From positions 22,438,008 to 22,502,007 of the forward strand of contig CM049313.1 of the NCBI GenBank assembly GCA_026874595.1: a DNA stretch of 64,000 nucleotides, given 5' to 3'. The notes beneath the pieces are model-generated. The model was not told the origin of the DNA. It did not search any database and saw nothing but the letters and a program-made list of their open reading frames with translations. A program made the position numbers and the translations under genes. This document shows positions 21,472 to 33,195 of the stretch, one piece after another. Origin of the DNA: Sipunculus nudus (taxonomy: Eukaryota > Annelida > Sipuncula > Golfingiida > Sipunculidae). Within the stretch, counting starts at the first letter, position 1. Every line of letters starts with the position of its first letter.

Positions 21472-23229
21472 CAAATTGTCCTATGAAGCATGCCCGCCCA
21501 AAAGTTTGATTATTAACCTGGCGGAGTTATCTTTGTAGTCTCTAACTACTAATCTAGTTTAGCAATGTGTTCATCATTGACTACGTCTGCCACAACACCA
21601 CACTCCTCCGCAATTAATACATCTAGAGTTTACGCGACATAATGATATATCAAAGATATGAGATTTTCGGTAATAAGGGGAAACAGGATTGGTGGTTCTA
21701 ACAAAAAAAAAAAATACAATTTTCATATAAGGTGTAACAAACGAAATAAGATTTATTCAGATTATTCTATTCCCCATTGCACAGAATTCAACAATCAAGT
21801 CTTAATCAAGATATCTAAAGGCAAAGTAAGCAAAGCTGCATGAAACCCATAATTATAGTTTCAAAATCGCTAACCAAAACAATGCTTTCTTCTACTATCG
21901 CTCAAGCCTATGGGACATACCTTACTATATTCCATATATCCTTACATAAGCACATCTCTATTTCACTATGAGTGGACTAACCCATTAAGACCCCATATGA
22001 TAAAATAGGCTACCCTCTAGGGGACTTCCCTTTTTAACTGAAGCTGCTACCAGACTGCACATTATGGCACTGGGCAGGTCACTTCTAGTAACTAGTTAGT
22101 TACTAGGGCCCCAAGATACGTGGCCGTATTTATTTTCCCTAAATAACATCTACTAAACACCTGAGGTTAAGGCCTCTTTTAAATAATTTTCAAAATAAAT
22201 TCTGATATAATATTTTTTTTTTTACCTGTGAATTCGTTGTTTCTAAAGTCAAACTAGGCCAAGAAAATCAGGGCTTGTGTTTCTCACAAGACGTCCCAAA
22301 CAATCTAAGGACAACATGTCATGATTAGCCACAGATTTAAAAATATCTAACTGATACCATCAATTTTCTTTGAGATTATACCAAACATACCTTATAACCA
22401 AACAATAGGTTAATACAAAGGCCTCCTAGCATAAAGGCTTGAGCCAACCAGAGCAGGCCAAACCATTCACTACTCTCCTTCAGGTTTGGCTTCGTGACCC
22501 CAGGTCATGTAAACAAATAGGACAATGTGACCTCCCAGCGTAATAAGGAAACGAATGAAGTTAAGCACTGGCTAAGCTTAGTAGCCAGGCGACTCTCTAT
22601 ATCGCATATATCCAGGTACTTGCAGTATGATATTTTTTTTTTCGATATAAACAATATATATATATATATATCAATCTAATTCCAACAGATCTTTAGGCCA
22701 CTCTGGAAATGTTAAACTAAATTTTGTTGTCGTTGTTTTTATCCATCGGAGAATTCCTGCGATACATCGCAAATAGAGGTATAGATCATGACTACGACGA
22801 AAACTGGAAGAATTTCCTGGGACAGTCGTGGAGGTTTCGAGCGAAATTCCAGGTGTTTTGCTGAAAATTGCATCATAGACCCATGTCGTAGAGTTTTGAA
22901 CCTGTTCTATATTTTCTTACCCTCGTTTTGTGTAATCTGCATCATCCTGCGTTAAAGCACGACGTATGCTCCGAAATCATTGTAAATTATACAAATTAAA
23001 TCCTATCTATTACTACTACTGCCGTATGAACAACCTCCGTTTTAACTCCGATAGCCATGACCATGACAGAGGCACAACATAAGTTTTATATGTGAACTAC
23101 GACTTATCAAGTCAACCGCTCCGAGACCAATTTGTCAAAGAGAAAAAACGCTTACATTAAAACGAAAAGGCTTGAACTGCAGGTATGTTACTACTACGCT
23201 AAATTTATACGTAAGCTTTCATCGTCACA
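21472..23229. other. Non-coding stretch, nothing recognised
   Basis: AT-rich with poly-A/poly-T runs (21703, 22208, 22631) and a short TA tract at 22656. A GAAGTTAAGCA word at 22557 recalls a 5S rRNA segment but is too short to call. Confidence 0.4.
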
Positions 23230-23295
23230 TTCTGTAATCTTTACCCACAATGCACCAGGCTTCTAAATACAACAACGGCGTATACACATAATGTT

Positions 23296-23490
23296 GGTAT
23301 AAGAGGGCAATGTAGTCCGTTAAATTATGTCGGACAAGAATCATTTCAAGGCAAATTACATAAACATAGGTGTTTTTGTGGTAAGGGACTCACGGAATAA
23401 GTAATATTTTGTAAGGATACGACTGTGTAATGTAAACAGAAAGTGTTTCCTTGAAATGTAATAAATTTTGATTGTATAAGTTTGACATTT
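23296..23490 (+). repeat. Diverged dispersed repeat pair C, copy 1
   Basis: ATGTAGTCCGTTAAATTATG, GACAAGAATCATTTCAAGGC, AATTACATAAACATAGG, GTAAACAGA and TTCCTTGAA are matched in order by 38686-38880. The resemblance may begin earlier with CCCACAAT (23247 and 38629). No shared long open frame is seen. Confidence 0.7.
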
Positions 23491-23618
23491 AAGACATGAA
23501 GTCCCTGTCGCCATCCCACAATGCCTGAGAATGAACGGCCTCTGGCAGGACGGTGCTCAGTGAGTTGCGGACAATTCTGGGTTAATAGAATAGTTACTCG
23601 TTGTACATGAATAACCAC

Positions 23619-23646
23619 ACGTCCCGGAATCTTGGATCCGCCCCTG
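23619..23646 (-). mobile_element. hAT-like terminal fragment
   Basis: TTGGATCCGCCCCTG ends a segment that in reverse reads CAGGGGCGGATCCAAG, a typical hAT-style terminal inverted repeat. The same end occurs at 54716-54731. No partner end was found nearby. Confidence 0.45.
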
Positions 23647-24584
23647 CATACACACGAATTTCGTAAGTTTCCTAATTCTTTCAAAATGTGAATATGATAG
23701 TTCTTGCTTTCGGGTAGCGCCGTGCGCACGGTGCAAGCTAGTGTTTACAGAAAAGTGAAGCGACGTCGGGTAAGAGAGATAGGGTGCTTGAAGCAAATTG
23801 AAACTAGAAATAGCTGGCATCTACAAAGAAGGCCAAGCATAGCCTATCCACCATCGATGAAGGTTTATTACTTCTAATCAAGGCACTGAGGGCATTCCAC
23901 TAATAGCACATCATAATACAAGGGACAATAGGGTTTTAGTTCCAGACACCATGTCTCAGGGGTCCATTCACTCGGTCACAGAAGGCCGGTACGTCAGCAG
24001 ATTCAGATAGTATCCCCGACCGGCCGAGCTATCATGCTGCCCGACGTCATGCTGCACATCTATATGTAACATTCCAAACGCTCAATTATCATAATGACAC
24101 TGTGGATAAAATTACTTAAGATGTGTTGAAAGGATAAAAACCTGAGGTTTCTTCTACAAATGTTGTAACAACTATATTTTCTTAAATATCTATAAAAATC
24201 CTTGACAATATTTAGCATTCAACTGATGTGTTTTACGATGTATAGGAGCTCTTTCTTATGTGCTTCAGTTTATAGTGTGCCGTAAATTACTTTTAATGCT
24301 TTTAGAAAAAGTATCATTTACGTGCTCTCCTATTCCGGCATGTTTGAATAATTGGATAAAACATGTTGGATTTCATTTTCAAATGTAAAATTTAACGGAT
24401 TGTTTGTAACTTATGAAATCATGAGTAAAAATTGTACTGTCCGTAGTGGCATTTTATACCTGTACAACTGTATTTACGTACGTATATACACTTGACCTAA
24501 ATACAATAGTGATCTCCATCTAATTTTAGAATATTCAGTTTCCTTTTAACATTTTGATCGCCATATCTTGATTCAATAAAGCCG
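23647..24584. other. Non-coding stretch, nothing recognised
   Basis: Ordinary AT-rich sequence with a GC-richer patch at 23950-24055. Confidence 0.4.
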
Positions 24585-24905
24585 GCTTCTGTGTCTCAGA
24601 GGTATAGCGCAGGACTCAAGGCCGGGAGATCGTGGGTTCGAATCTCAGCCGAGGCGGTGAGGTTTTTCCCGGTCGGCCCCCACCCAGGAGGAGCGCTCTG
24701 CAGGCTTAATGGGAAAGCTGTGCCCTACAGCCGTGAATCACCCATATGCGAGTGCGTCTTTTTGGATTCCTCCGTGTTATGACCCAGCAATGGGGATGAT
24801 AACACATCCAGGACCCGCAGGTGCGGTAGACACCGGGCCTGGGTAACACCAGGATACAAAAACAAAAAATGAAAGGAAGCGAGTGCTACCGCCCTGTCAA
24901 GTAGT
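24585..24905 (+). mobile_element. tRNA-derived SINE, family S3
   Basis: Head: GTCTCAGAGGTATAGCGC (A-box) and GGTTCGAATCT (B-box, 24635-24645), in tRNA-like spacing. Body: GGTTTTTCCCGGTCGGCCCC, GAGGAGCGCTCTGCAGG and GGACCCGCAGGTGCGGTAGA. It ends near AACACCAGGATACAAAAAC, an A-rich tail. A tRNA-like start plus an unrelated body plus an A-rich tail is the SINE pattern. The B-box is nearly perfect, so this copy is fairly young. Confidence 0.8.
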
Positions 24906-25600
24906 CCCAAACCGATAATAAAACTCTGCAGATGTACTTACTTAGTTAAGAATTAGATAAGTCAGCATTAAAAATGGAAGCGGTTACATCCACGAAAAAA
25001 CAGTCATTCATTTTAATTCGTACAACATACATTTACCGATCGAAAATAGATATTAAATACATTTGGATTTCTACTATTATCAGAGTCATGGGGGAATAAA
25101 CTTATAAAATGTTATCCGGTAGTCAGGTAATGTTATTCCAGAAGAACTTGCAGACACTTAAGTAATTACAAAATAATTCTGCGTCTATTTATCTAGGAAA
25201 CCTGAATAAAAGGATAAATCATAATTAATCATCTAAAATATCTGAATGTTTTGGTTAATTTGGATCATACAAAAATATTTTTCATCGAAATAAAGTCCTC
25301 GGTAGATGGCGAGTTTTTATTACATTTAGACAATCAATGTAAAATTTTACATTACTAGGAAAACAATTCTTGAATTTGAGCAACGAAAGGTTAAGTCCGT
25401 TTTGCTTGATACAAATATGCATCTTTAAAAAGAAGCTACGTTAGAATTCCAGTAAAGAACATAGTACTTCGCCGAACAATCTACATACCAAAAAATGTTA
25501 TAGAAATGAATACCTTTAAATACTTCCATAAAATGTTCTAAACAAATCTTTTATAAATTAAAGGTTGAAAATTCTTTCCTTTCTCTTGGAATTTGATTAT
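24906..25600. other. AT-rich non-coding stretch, nothing recognised
   Basis: No motif, repeat end or coding signature identified. Confidence 0.45.
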
Positions 25601-25920
25601 AACTGCCTCCGCCAGTATGGTCTGCGTTCATTCACGTTCAAGTGTGGGTATGGGTGTTTGTGTGGGTGATTGTTCACAACAGAACACATTCAATCTTGAA
25701 CGGAATCTCATTAAAGTTTCAGGTCATTTCGGGAATGAAGTAATGAAAACTCGATTAGAATATGGTGTGGATCAGGCACATGATGGGGTCCTGGAACGTC
25801 ATCACGTAATATTCACAAAAGAAGAGTCACTCATGCGCGAATGAACCTGGGAATATGGACCGAATAAATGAATGCAACACATGGCGGGCTTGCACTCCTT
25901 AGAATGCAGATTTCTAGTAT
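25601..25920 (+). repeat. Dispersed repeat family R1, copy 6
   Basis: Begins AACTGCCTCCGCCAGTATGG and carries TGGGTGATTGTTCACAAC, GAACGGAATCTCATTAAAG, GTGTGGATCAGGCACATGAT and AATGAACCTGGGAATATGG. It ends GGCGGGCTTGCACTCC, TTAGAATGCAGATTTCTAGT. The 3' GGACCCCCACATGG phrase is partly deleted. A frame ends in SLMRE followed by TGA, as in other copies. Confidence 0.88.
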
Positions 25921-26452
25921 AGTAATGGGTCCACGTAGGACAGAAATTTTCACATGCCTGAGTGTTGATTCGAATATGCAGGTCTTAATCCACCCGGGCG
26001 CATTGAACATGATACGCGCGTAAATTTCAAATATGAATAGAAATTATAATAAGAACAACTACAGAAAGCATTAAATATGAGTCTATGGTGTCTGATATCA
26101 TCACCAAGGTTTATAAAAATATTTCCATGTCTCTAGTCGTAATTCTGAACAAGGTTTCAATTTAAGGATTTTCTTTATTAATATCCATTACAAATAATAA
26201 GTTGAACAAGAAAGATAAATGAACAAATGCTAATTACAAATAAATAGATAAGATTTGAACTAGAAGAGCACTCACTACAGCGCACATACCTCCGACAAGA
26301 CAAAATCAGACTACTGGCTCTGCTCTTTTTGGGAAATAATACAATATAAGATTTTAGTGTTTTTACTCCCCAAAGCGCATTACTGAAGTGGCCATAGAAG
26401 TTGTGCTTCAAGTACAGAGCCTTAACCTTGTTACTGAAGTGTGCCGCTTGGG

Positions 26453-26625
26453 ATTTAATCTGTGGCCAATCAAAGACGTTATGTCCAGATGCTTGTTTTG
26501 GACTGCTTGAAGGGGTCATTTTACTTCATTCAGGTCAGAATTGTATGAAAAAGAATAACACAAGCTGTGAGCTCTTCTTATTACCTTATGTTAGTTACAA
26601 ATTCACAGGGAAAGAGGTTTCAAAT
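26453..26625 (+). repeat. Diverged dispersed repeat pair B, copy 2
   Basis: TTTAATCTGTGGCCAATCAA, GGACTGCTTGAAGGGG, GTCAGAATTGTATGAAAAAG and AACACAAGC align in order with 12837-13010. It lies just left of R1 copy 7. Confidence 0.6.
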
Positions 26626-26694
26626 CAGAGTTAAGATTAAAAGCTGTTCATAATAGGCCCAAAATTCAAGTTTTTTATAGATGCTATAAAGGTG

Positions 26695-27030
26695 ACTAGA
26701 AATCGGCATTCTAAGGAATGCAAGCCTCCGCCATGTGGGGGTCACTATTGTTGGATGCTCCCAACCCGTGTTTGCTTTCATTTAATCGAACCATATTCCT
26801 TGGTTTATTCGTGTATGAGTGACTCTACATTTGTGAATATTCCTTGATGAATTTTCTGAATCTGAATCATCATCCGGATCCACACCAAATCTAATCGATT
26901 CTTCAATGGCCCATTTCCGAAATGACCTGCAATTTTCATGAAATTCCGTGTGAATGTGTGGGTTCTTTTAAAAAAAACACACACACATACAAACGGGGAT
27001 GAACGCATACCCTCCCGACAGAGGCAAAAT
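26695..27030 (-). repeat. Dispersed repeat family R1, copy 7
   Basis: Begins ACTAGAAATCGGCATTC, then TAAGGAATGCAAGCCTCCGC and CATGTGGGGGTC. It ends ATACCCTCCCGACAGAGGCA. It keeps all internal family phrases in reverse order. On the minus strand a frame ending at 26805 reads FMKIAGHFGNGPLKNRLD and ends SLIHE plus stop, matching the other copies. Confidence 0.9.
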
Positions 27031-27587
27031 ACCCCATTTCCAATAGACAAGATGCCGACTTACGTCTGTATATCAAAGGGATAGAAGGGGGGGGGGGGAG
27101 TCGCCGATACCACTCATCCCACAACGCGTCATTCCTAATAGATAGCCCCTTATTTATTGACCAGTGCGCTGACAGATGCCGACAAGGTCTTATGGTTGTT
27201 AATTTGATCACAGCATTGTACATCCTCTCAGTTCTGTTCGCTCACATTAAACTAATTAACTTGCTTCATTTGTCCAATGAGTAATCACTAACACTACATG
27301 ATGAATGCCAGACGCTGTGCTGGAACATGTCAGCAACCTTATTGCTTGGAAGGTCCGGGCTTCATGATACTGACTTTTGATAAACTCGAAGATCTCAAGA
27401 TCTCTGTGTCTTGTACAAGAGAATAGAGTTTAAGTAAACCTGACTTTAATGATAAATACAACTTAATTATAGATAAGTGTTTTATACACATACTCACGTC
27501 CAAATTCGGTCAGAATTTCGATTTCTTTTTACTCATCTCTCCCTCCTCTACATTCCATTGACTGTTAATCGTTTCATTCGAACCAGC
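27031..27587. other. Non-coding stretch, nothing recognised
   Basis: A run of 12 G lies near 27087-27098. Nothing else recognisable. Confidence 0.4.
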
Positions 27588-27646
27588 CTCTCTCTCTCTC
27601 CCCCCTAACCCTCCCCCCCCCCCCTCACTCCGACTCTCTCTCTTCC

Positions 27647-27727
<81 letters not shown>

Positions 27728-27731
27728 CTCG
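27588..27731. repeat. CT / CTAT pyrimidine-rich microsatellite
   Basis: A CT-rich tract with C runs (27600-27624), a pure CT section (27650-27694), then seven or more CTAT units (27694-27727). A compound simple repeat of replication-slippage type. Confidence 0.95.
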
Positions 27732-30361
27732 CTGCGTATGTGTGTTCACATTTTTGGAATATCCTTTTCAGCTGATAAAGCAGTTACAAAATATATAAAG
27801 AAACAGAAATGCGAGCGCATATCTTTCTTTTAAATGTTGAATCGTGATTGCCTTTGAATGATTTATTTCGATTTCCACATTGAAACTTTACAAGGTTAGT
27901 AACCTTGCAGCTTGTCCTATCAGTGTGCAAATCTGAAAAAAAATAAACTAGAATAATTAAGTGTCTACTGTGGCTCTGTCTCCATCAACAACTCCTGCGT
28001 ATTAAAAAGCCAATAAATATTCAATCAAACATTAAAACTTTTTTATAATATAGTTATAAAGCGTATGGACAACCCGGCAGACTTCCTATGTTTAACGCAT
28101 GAAGAGATTGAAAGAGAAGACTCCATGAAATGTCAATTTCAGTTAAATAAAGCAGCCGGGGTTGTTTATACTGACAACCTTATTACAGAGGGCAACTAAA
28201 AACATACACAAATGTCAAAACCAATATCTTTTATTCTGATCTCATTGCGAGTTTTGAGTACAAGCAATGTTTCACATCAGCTGTTACGCTTACATTGCAA
28301 AAAGTCGCATTTGAATTCCTGAGATAGTAAATGTATCCAGACGTCGACATTTTATTTTTCTTCTTAATTACATTACCCGCTATATTTACTTTTTACATGG
28401 ACCTCTGCATCTAGTGTCCAATATCTACCACACGAAATCAGATGTTTTAAGTCATAGATCTATGAATTCCTATTTCAGTGAAACTAGCAGAAACCAGTAC
28501 CCTCTGCTATTTTATTAGGTTAAAAAAGACAACGCATGCGATGCTTAGGTCGCAGGGGGCTGCTTGGGCACTTAACGCTGTTTCCACTGTTATTTTTCAA
28601 AGTATTCACTTCTGTCTCTTGCTCGCTTTTGTTCAAGACTTAGTTAAATAAATCTTTAAAAAACAACGGAGGTGTCTTTTAAACTGCACGCTACCTACTA
28701 TAAAGAATTTCAACAATAAAACTCGATCGAATTTGTGTTTTTAGAGTTTCCCTTACCTGTCGTTTCTTATTTTTTTTTCTATTAAAAAAAACGCAAAGAA
28801 TTTATTCCAGATTCCCAATATCGTTCATTACAATGACGAGGATACCAGCAGACCAACCTTTAATTGTTTTATTTTTTTTCGATTTCCTCTCAGAGACTGA
28901 GTGCTTCAGTTTAACTAAACGTTGGCGTTCCGGCACACGGCTAAAGGTTGAGCGTTTTTCAAACAAATTACATGAAACGTCAAGCACCCCTTCTTTAAAT
29001 TTTAGTGTCCTTACGCAGAGAATACAAGGGTACGAGGGAAAGTAAAAAGAGTTGGAGTATTATCTTATGAAATGCAGTTCCTATTGACCGCGTATGGAAA
29101 AATGTTATATCGCAAATACTTTTAACATAGAATGTGCAAAAAATTGCTTGCGAGTCGTATGGAATCTCATTGTGTTTTTCTATAAAAAGGTGATACTTTA
29201 GGACGCAGAAATTTCAATGAAGGCATTAGATATACACTGTCACAGTCGCAAAGCTTTGCTATAGCGAATCTCGAATATGCACTGTATATGTCTATTAATT
29301 TTTTTTTTTTTTTTTTTTGCTTTCAAACATACAGCTCACGTGTTTGCTTTGACAATTGTCATGTTCCTACTTAGCAAATCATGTTTTCGCGGTTTATTTT
29401 TCTGTATCATTTTTCAGTCTCTGGCCCTCAAATTAAATAAGCAGTCCTTAGAAATCGCGCCGGGAGTTCCCCCACAAATGAAAACAACAACCTGTTGATT
29501 TCACACCTAGCACCGCTACGCATCGGAAAATATTTCACTTTACGTGAATGAAGTACTTGTTTTTATTTTACTACGCACCGCGGGGTCGTGTACTTTAAAA
29601 CTCTATGGTTAACAAAGAATATCCAATGGTTGCTTGCTATGTAATATATGACACGTTGTATGGAAGACCGACCCTCAAAATAAAACATACTTTTAAAAGT
29701 ACCTGGGTTAAAAAACCTCATTGAATTACGTCATATAAACTTGCGTATTTGCTTTGCGTTGAGGTAACACACTGTTTGCTTCTCGGAAGGTAAAAGGTAG
29801 GAAAAAAGGCAGGGAACCAGACTATTTTATAAATTAATTTGACACCTGAACTGCGAAATTTCATTATGGAAACATTTATTGTGTTATAACGTTTTAACTG
29901 AATCCAGCCAATGACATTGACGTGCAAACATCAGCGGTTTCATAAATCCTTTATTTTTCCTTATTTGTAATTTCTTGTTCTAATATCAGACAGAGCATCT
30001 AAACTCATCATACCACATCATCTTGGTAATATCAAGCTTATTTCGCCTGGTTGTCTTCAAATTGGCAGTTTTAAAATTCCTCTTGTTTTATTTTTCAGTA
30101 TTTTTCGACGGTTCCATGTTTGGTATCTCACTTCAAAATTTGAACTATTTGCCAAGCACACGTGACATTTATGTATGTAATATAACAGATCTTATAACGT
30201 TCAGCAAGAGTAATTCGCCCGTGTAGATAAAACGTTTTATTTACGGAGGTTTAATTTTCAAGATAATTGTCCTTTCGTGAATATTCGAATAAGAAATACT
30301 AAAAAAAAACAAAGTATGTATATAAATGCAAATAAATATAACAACATTGATACATATGTAA

Positions 30362-30363
<2 letters not shown>
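27732..30363. other. Non-coding stretch, nothing recognised
   Basis: About 2.6 kb without an identifiable repeat end or gene. A run of 19 T is at about 29300-29318. Open frames do not exceed about 75 codons. Confidence 0.45.

Positions 30364-30440
<77 letters not shown>
30364..30440. repeat. (TA)n microsatellite, left of MITE
   Basis: Pure TA tract of about 77 bp. Confidence 0.95.
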
Positions 30441-30445
<5 letters not shown>

Positions 30446-30626
30446 AACCTCTATAATGTGGGCACCCTTGGGACTGGGGCAAACTCCCCATTGTACAGAG
30501 GTGCCCACTGTATGGAGGTTATGACCGTAACAAAAATATTAAGAGCGAGAAAAATTAGGACTTTCAAAAACTTCCCACAAAAAAGAGGTGTCAAGTGTAT
30601 TGAAGTGCCCACTAGGAGAGATTTCA

Positions 30627-30628
<2 letters not shown>
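30441..30628. mobile_element. MITE with pogo/Tigger-like inverted ends
   Basis: A 188-bp element inside a TA tract. The left end is AGTGAAACCTCTATAATGTG followed by GGCAC. The right end in reverse reads AGTGAAATCTCTCCTAGTGG followed by GCAC. It contains CCCTTGGGAC and TACAGAGGTGCCCACTGTAT, phrases typical of this MITE style and partly shared with 39554. Second case in this window, with 2279-2462, of such a MITE embedded in (TA)n. Confidence 0.8.

Positions 30629-30629
<1 letters not shown>

Positions 30630-30708
<79 letters not shown>
30630..30708. repeat. (TA)n microsatellite, right of MITE
   Basis: Pure TA tract of about 79 bp, followed by a short GA run and a GACAGACAGA-type patch to about 30800. 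Confidence 0.95.
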
Positions 30709-30712
<4 letters not shown>

Positions 30713-31154
30713 GAGAGAGATTTTAGATAAGATTAGTCAGGCAGACAGACGGAAAGACAGACAGATAGATTGACAGACGGACAGATAAACAGACATAGAG
30801 ATAGGCAGATCGAAAGATAATGATCTAGAATGAACTATATACACAAGAAAGAAAGAACTTAGCATCCGGTGTGTAATCCGTTAAATGATGGAATAATACA
30901 ACACCGCACGCAAGAACCCCACGCGAGGCGTATTTACCTGAGGACCTGTCATTATGAACCAATCCTACGCGCGAACGGAACTCTCGTTTCATCATTACTG
31001 TTCGTTAACCGCAAGCGTCATTAATCTTTTGTGTACACGCAAGTTCACATCATATAGTTAGCCAGACATTATCGGTACAGGCTGCGTTCCCATTCGAAAC
31101 GTGCATCTGCATTAGGCACTGTGTTCGGGCAATCGCACCGACAGACAATAACTG

Positions 31155-31212
31155 TGCGTGTGTGTGTGTGTGGTGAGAGTGCGCGCGCGTGTGAAGGTGT
31201 GTGTGTGTGTGT
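31155..31212. repeat. (GT)n-rich simple repeat
   Basis: TGCGTGTGTGTGTGTGTGG, GTGCGCGCGCGTGTGAAGG and GTGTGTGTGTGTGTG runs; alternating purine-pyrimidine and so Z-DNA-prone. Confidence 0.9.
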
Positions 31213-31277
31213 GAAAAAAAACACGTTTACAACCCTAAATCGGCCTCAGCTCGCCATATATATATAAATATCTATCT

Positions 31278-31288
31278 ATAATATATAC

Positions 31289-31320
<32 letters not shown>

Positions 31321-31325
31321 TATAT
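31278..31325. repeat. Interrupted TA-rich tract
   Basis: TA repeats with single-base interruptions; a similar one is at 32033-32075. Confidence 0.85.
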
Positions 31326-32033
31326 AGATAAAAGATTATCGATAACTTCGACAAGAACCGAAATAGTTTTCTGACGTTAATCGATAACAATGCTGAGTAG
31401 ATAGTTGTATTGCAAAAAGGAAAGTTATTAAAGTTATTATCTCTTATCTTTTTATGGAACATCGCAGTTAGTTAGGTTTAATGGAAAAAGACTCAGTCAA
31501 CAAATGTTACTTACACCTTTTCAGCAAATTCAACTGTCTTGTTGAATAATACAACTCGGCAATCCCTCGTTTGATGTGAAATATACGAACCCTAGAGTCA
31601 AAAGTGTTCAGATCTATACTCGAATGAAAAAAATATATCATGAATTAGCATAGAGATCTTCTCACCTACTATTGAAGCAAGTCTTCGACTGAGTCTGCAC
31701 CGCTGACCGTGGAACGTTACAGGGAGAGCTCCTCGAGGAACAGTACCGATCACGTACGTGTATCGCTCCTCTGAATTATATGTACCGAAATGAGATGGAA
31801 TGTTATATTGTACACCTGATATACACCCTGACTCCAGCCGTCCAAAGATTCGGATAAATGATAACCCGATAAAAAATTGTTAACGGGAACCCTAATAGAA
31901 ATATCATTTATTTAAATTGTATCGTAGATTCATGAGTAGTCAAGGTGTATGGTAGTTTTAATGCACACAACCCAAGGTATAAAAAATAAATAAATACATT
32001 TTACCTGAGATAAACATATATATTTATATAAAT

Positions 32034-32066
<33 letters not shown>

Positions 32067-32704
32067 TTCTATATATAGATATGAGTTTGTCTGTGTGGGT
32101 GTGTGTGTACGCCGTGCAATGTTAACTTGATTATTTTACAAATATATTATTTATTTCTCATTAAGCGGGCATGGAAAGTCTCTCAATGTAACGCAGACCA
32201 TTTACAGTTTACAAAATTGTAATTGTAATTAAAATTGCCATTTTAATACGCAGACCGAGAGTACAATGATATTTTAAAATTAGCAAGTCCTTGGTCACTT
32301 ATAAGTCATGTGGACAAGGCAGGTTTGATGTTTTAGACTGTACATGTACTTTTTTTCAATTCCTCAGAAACAGGAAGTACGCGACAAAATTTTTAATTCT
32401 TGTTTTCTGTTTTGGTTCCTCCTCTAAGGGCCACGCCTTGTTTAAGCGTTGATCTGGAGATAGACTGCGTTGCTTCGGATCGTCACGTGGTATACACGGT
32501 AATAATTTCTCTCAAAACTGATACGCCCCAATACTTAAAAAAAATTACTTCTTGTGAAATGATAATCTGCAGCTGCGGACGCACCCTCCTTCTGACCTTG
32601 TATGTATTTGGAGAATTCTATACATAAAGTTTCAAAGGATTATGAAAAGGAATCACATGGCATTCGTTATGGTAGCACTGTCGGGTTAGCCAAATCGTTA
32701 TAAC
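31326..32704. other. AT-rich non-coding stretch
   Basis: No gene recognised. Contains the TA-rich tract at 32033-32075 and a short GT run at 32090-32110. Confidence 0.45.
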
Positions 32705-32910
32705 AGGCCTGGAGAGCTGAGTGGTAAAACGCTCGGCTCTCTCCGTTGGGGAACCAAGTTCGATCTCCGGCGTGGCTATGAGAGGGGGTTGTAGTTTCCG
32801 TCCAAGGCCGGTGATTTTCTCTGGGTTCTCCGGTTTCCTCCACCTCTACATCTACCGAACACTACAATCTGAGCCATGGAGAGTGCCGCGATTAGTTATA
32901 ATAACTAAGT
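32705..32910 (+). mobile_element. tRNA-derived SINE, family S2, copy 2
   Basis: The head GCCTGGAGAGCTGAGTGGTA has A-box GAGTGGTAAAACGCTCGGC and B-box AGTTCGATCTC (32758-32768). The body has GCTATGAGAGGGGG, CCAAGGCCGGTGATTTTCTC and TCTCCGGTTTCCTCC, then GCCATGGAGAGTGCCGCG. It matches 5027-5235 phrase by phrase. This copy is better preserved and defines the family core. Confidence 0.82.
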
Positions 32911-32938
32911 TTATACGTTTGCAATTAACATACATGTT

Positions 32939-33118
32939 TAGTGGAACCTGTCTGAAGGACCACCTGTTTAATAAGACAAACTGTCCTTTGAGACCATCCT
33001 TGAGTGAACAGAAATCATTCACGTTGGTTATAACAGACCTGTCTAATAAAACCACCTGTGTATTAGCACCATATTTTTGGCCAGTCCCACGGGTAGTCTT
33101 ATTGATATGGTTTCACTG
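32939..33118. mobile_element. MITE with pogo/Tigger-like inverted ends
   Basis: The left end is AGTGGAACCTGTCTGAAGGA; the right end in reverse reads CAGTGAAACCATATCAATAA. The end similarity is short (about 10 bp) but the interior has internal copies of ACAGACCTGTCTAATAA / CACCTGTTTAATAAGAC, the usual sub-repeat style. The right flank is TATATATA. Assignment is weaker than for 2279 and 30441. Confidence 0.6.
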
Positions 33119-33195
33119 TTTATATATACTATAGCCCTTCTGTCAGAGGTCCTTTCTACTCAAACTAACCTATTACAGTTAGGCAACGTGGGACT

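Noticed and set aside
22530-22605. 5S rRNA resemblance (GAAGTTAAGCA ... TTAGTAGCCAGGCGAC)
   Set aside because: The match is limited to short words around the internal promoter area; no full-length 5S fold or flanking arms are visible.
26178-26519. 113-codon minus-strand open frame
   Set aside because: It overlaps the repeat pair B copy, has no recognisable domain, and is not conserved in the copy at 12.8 kb.
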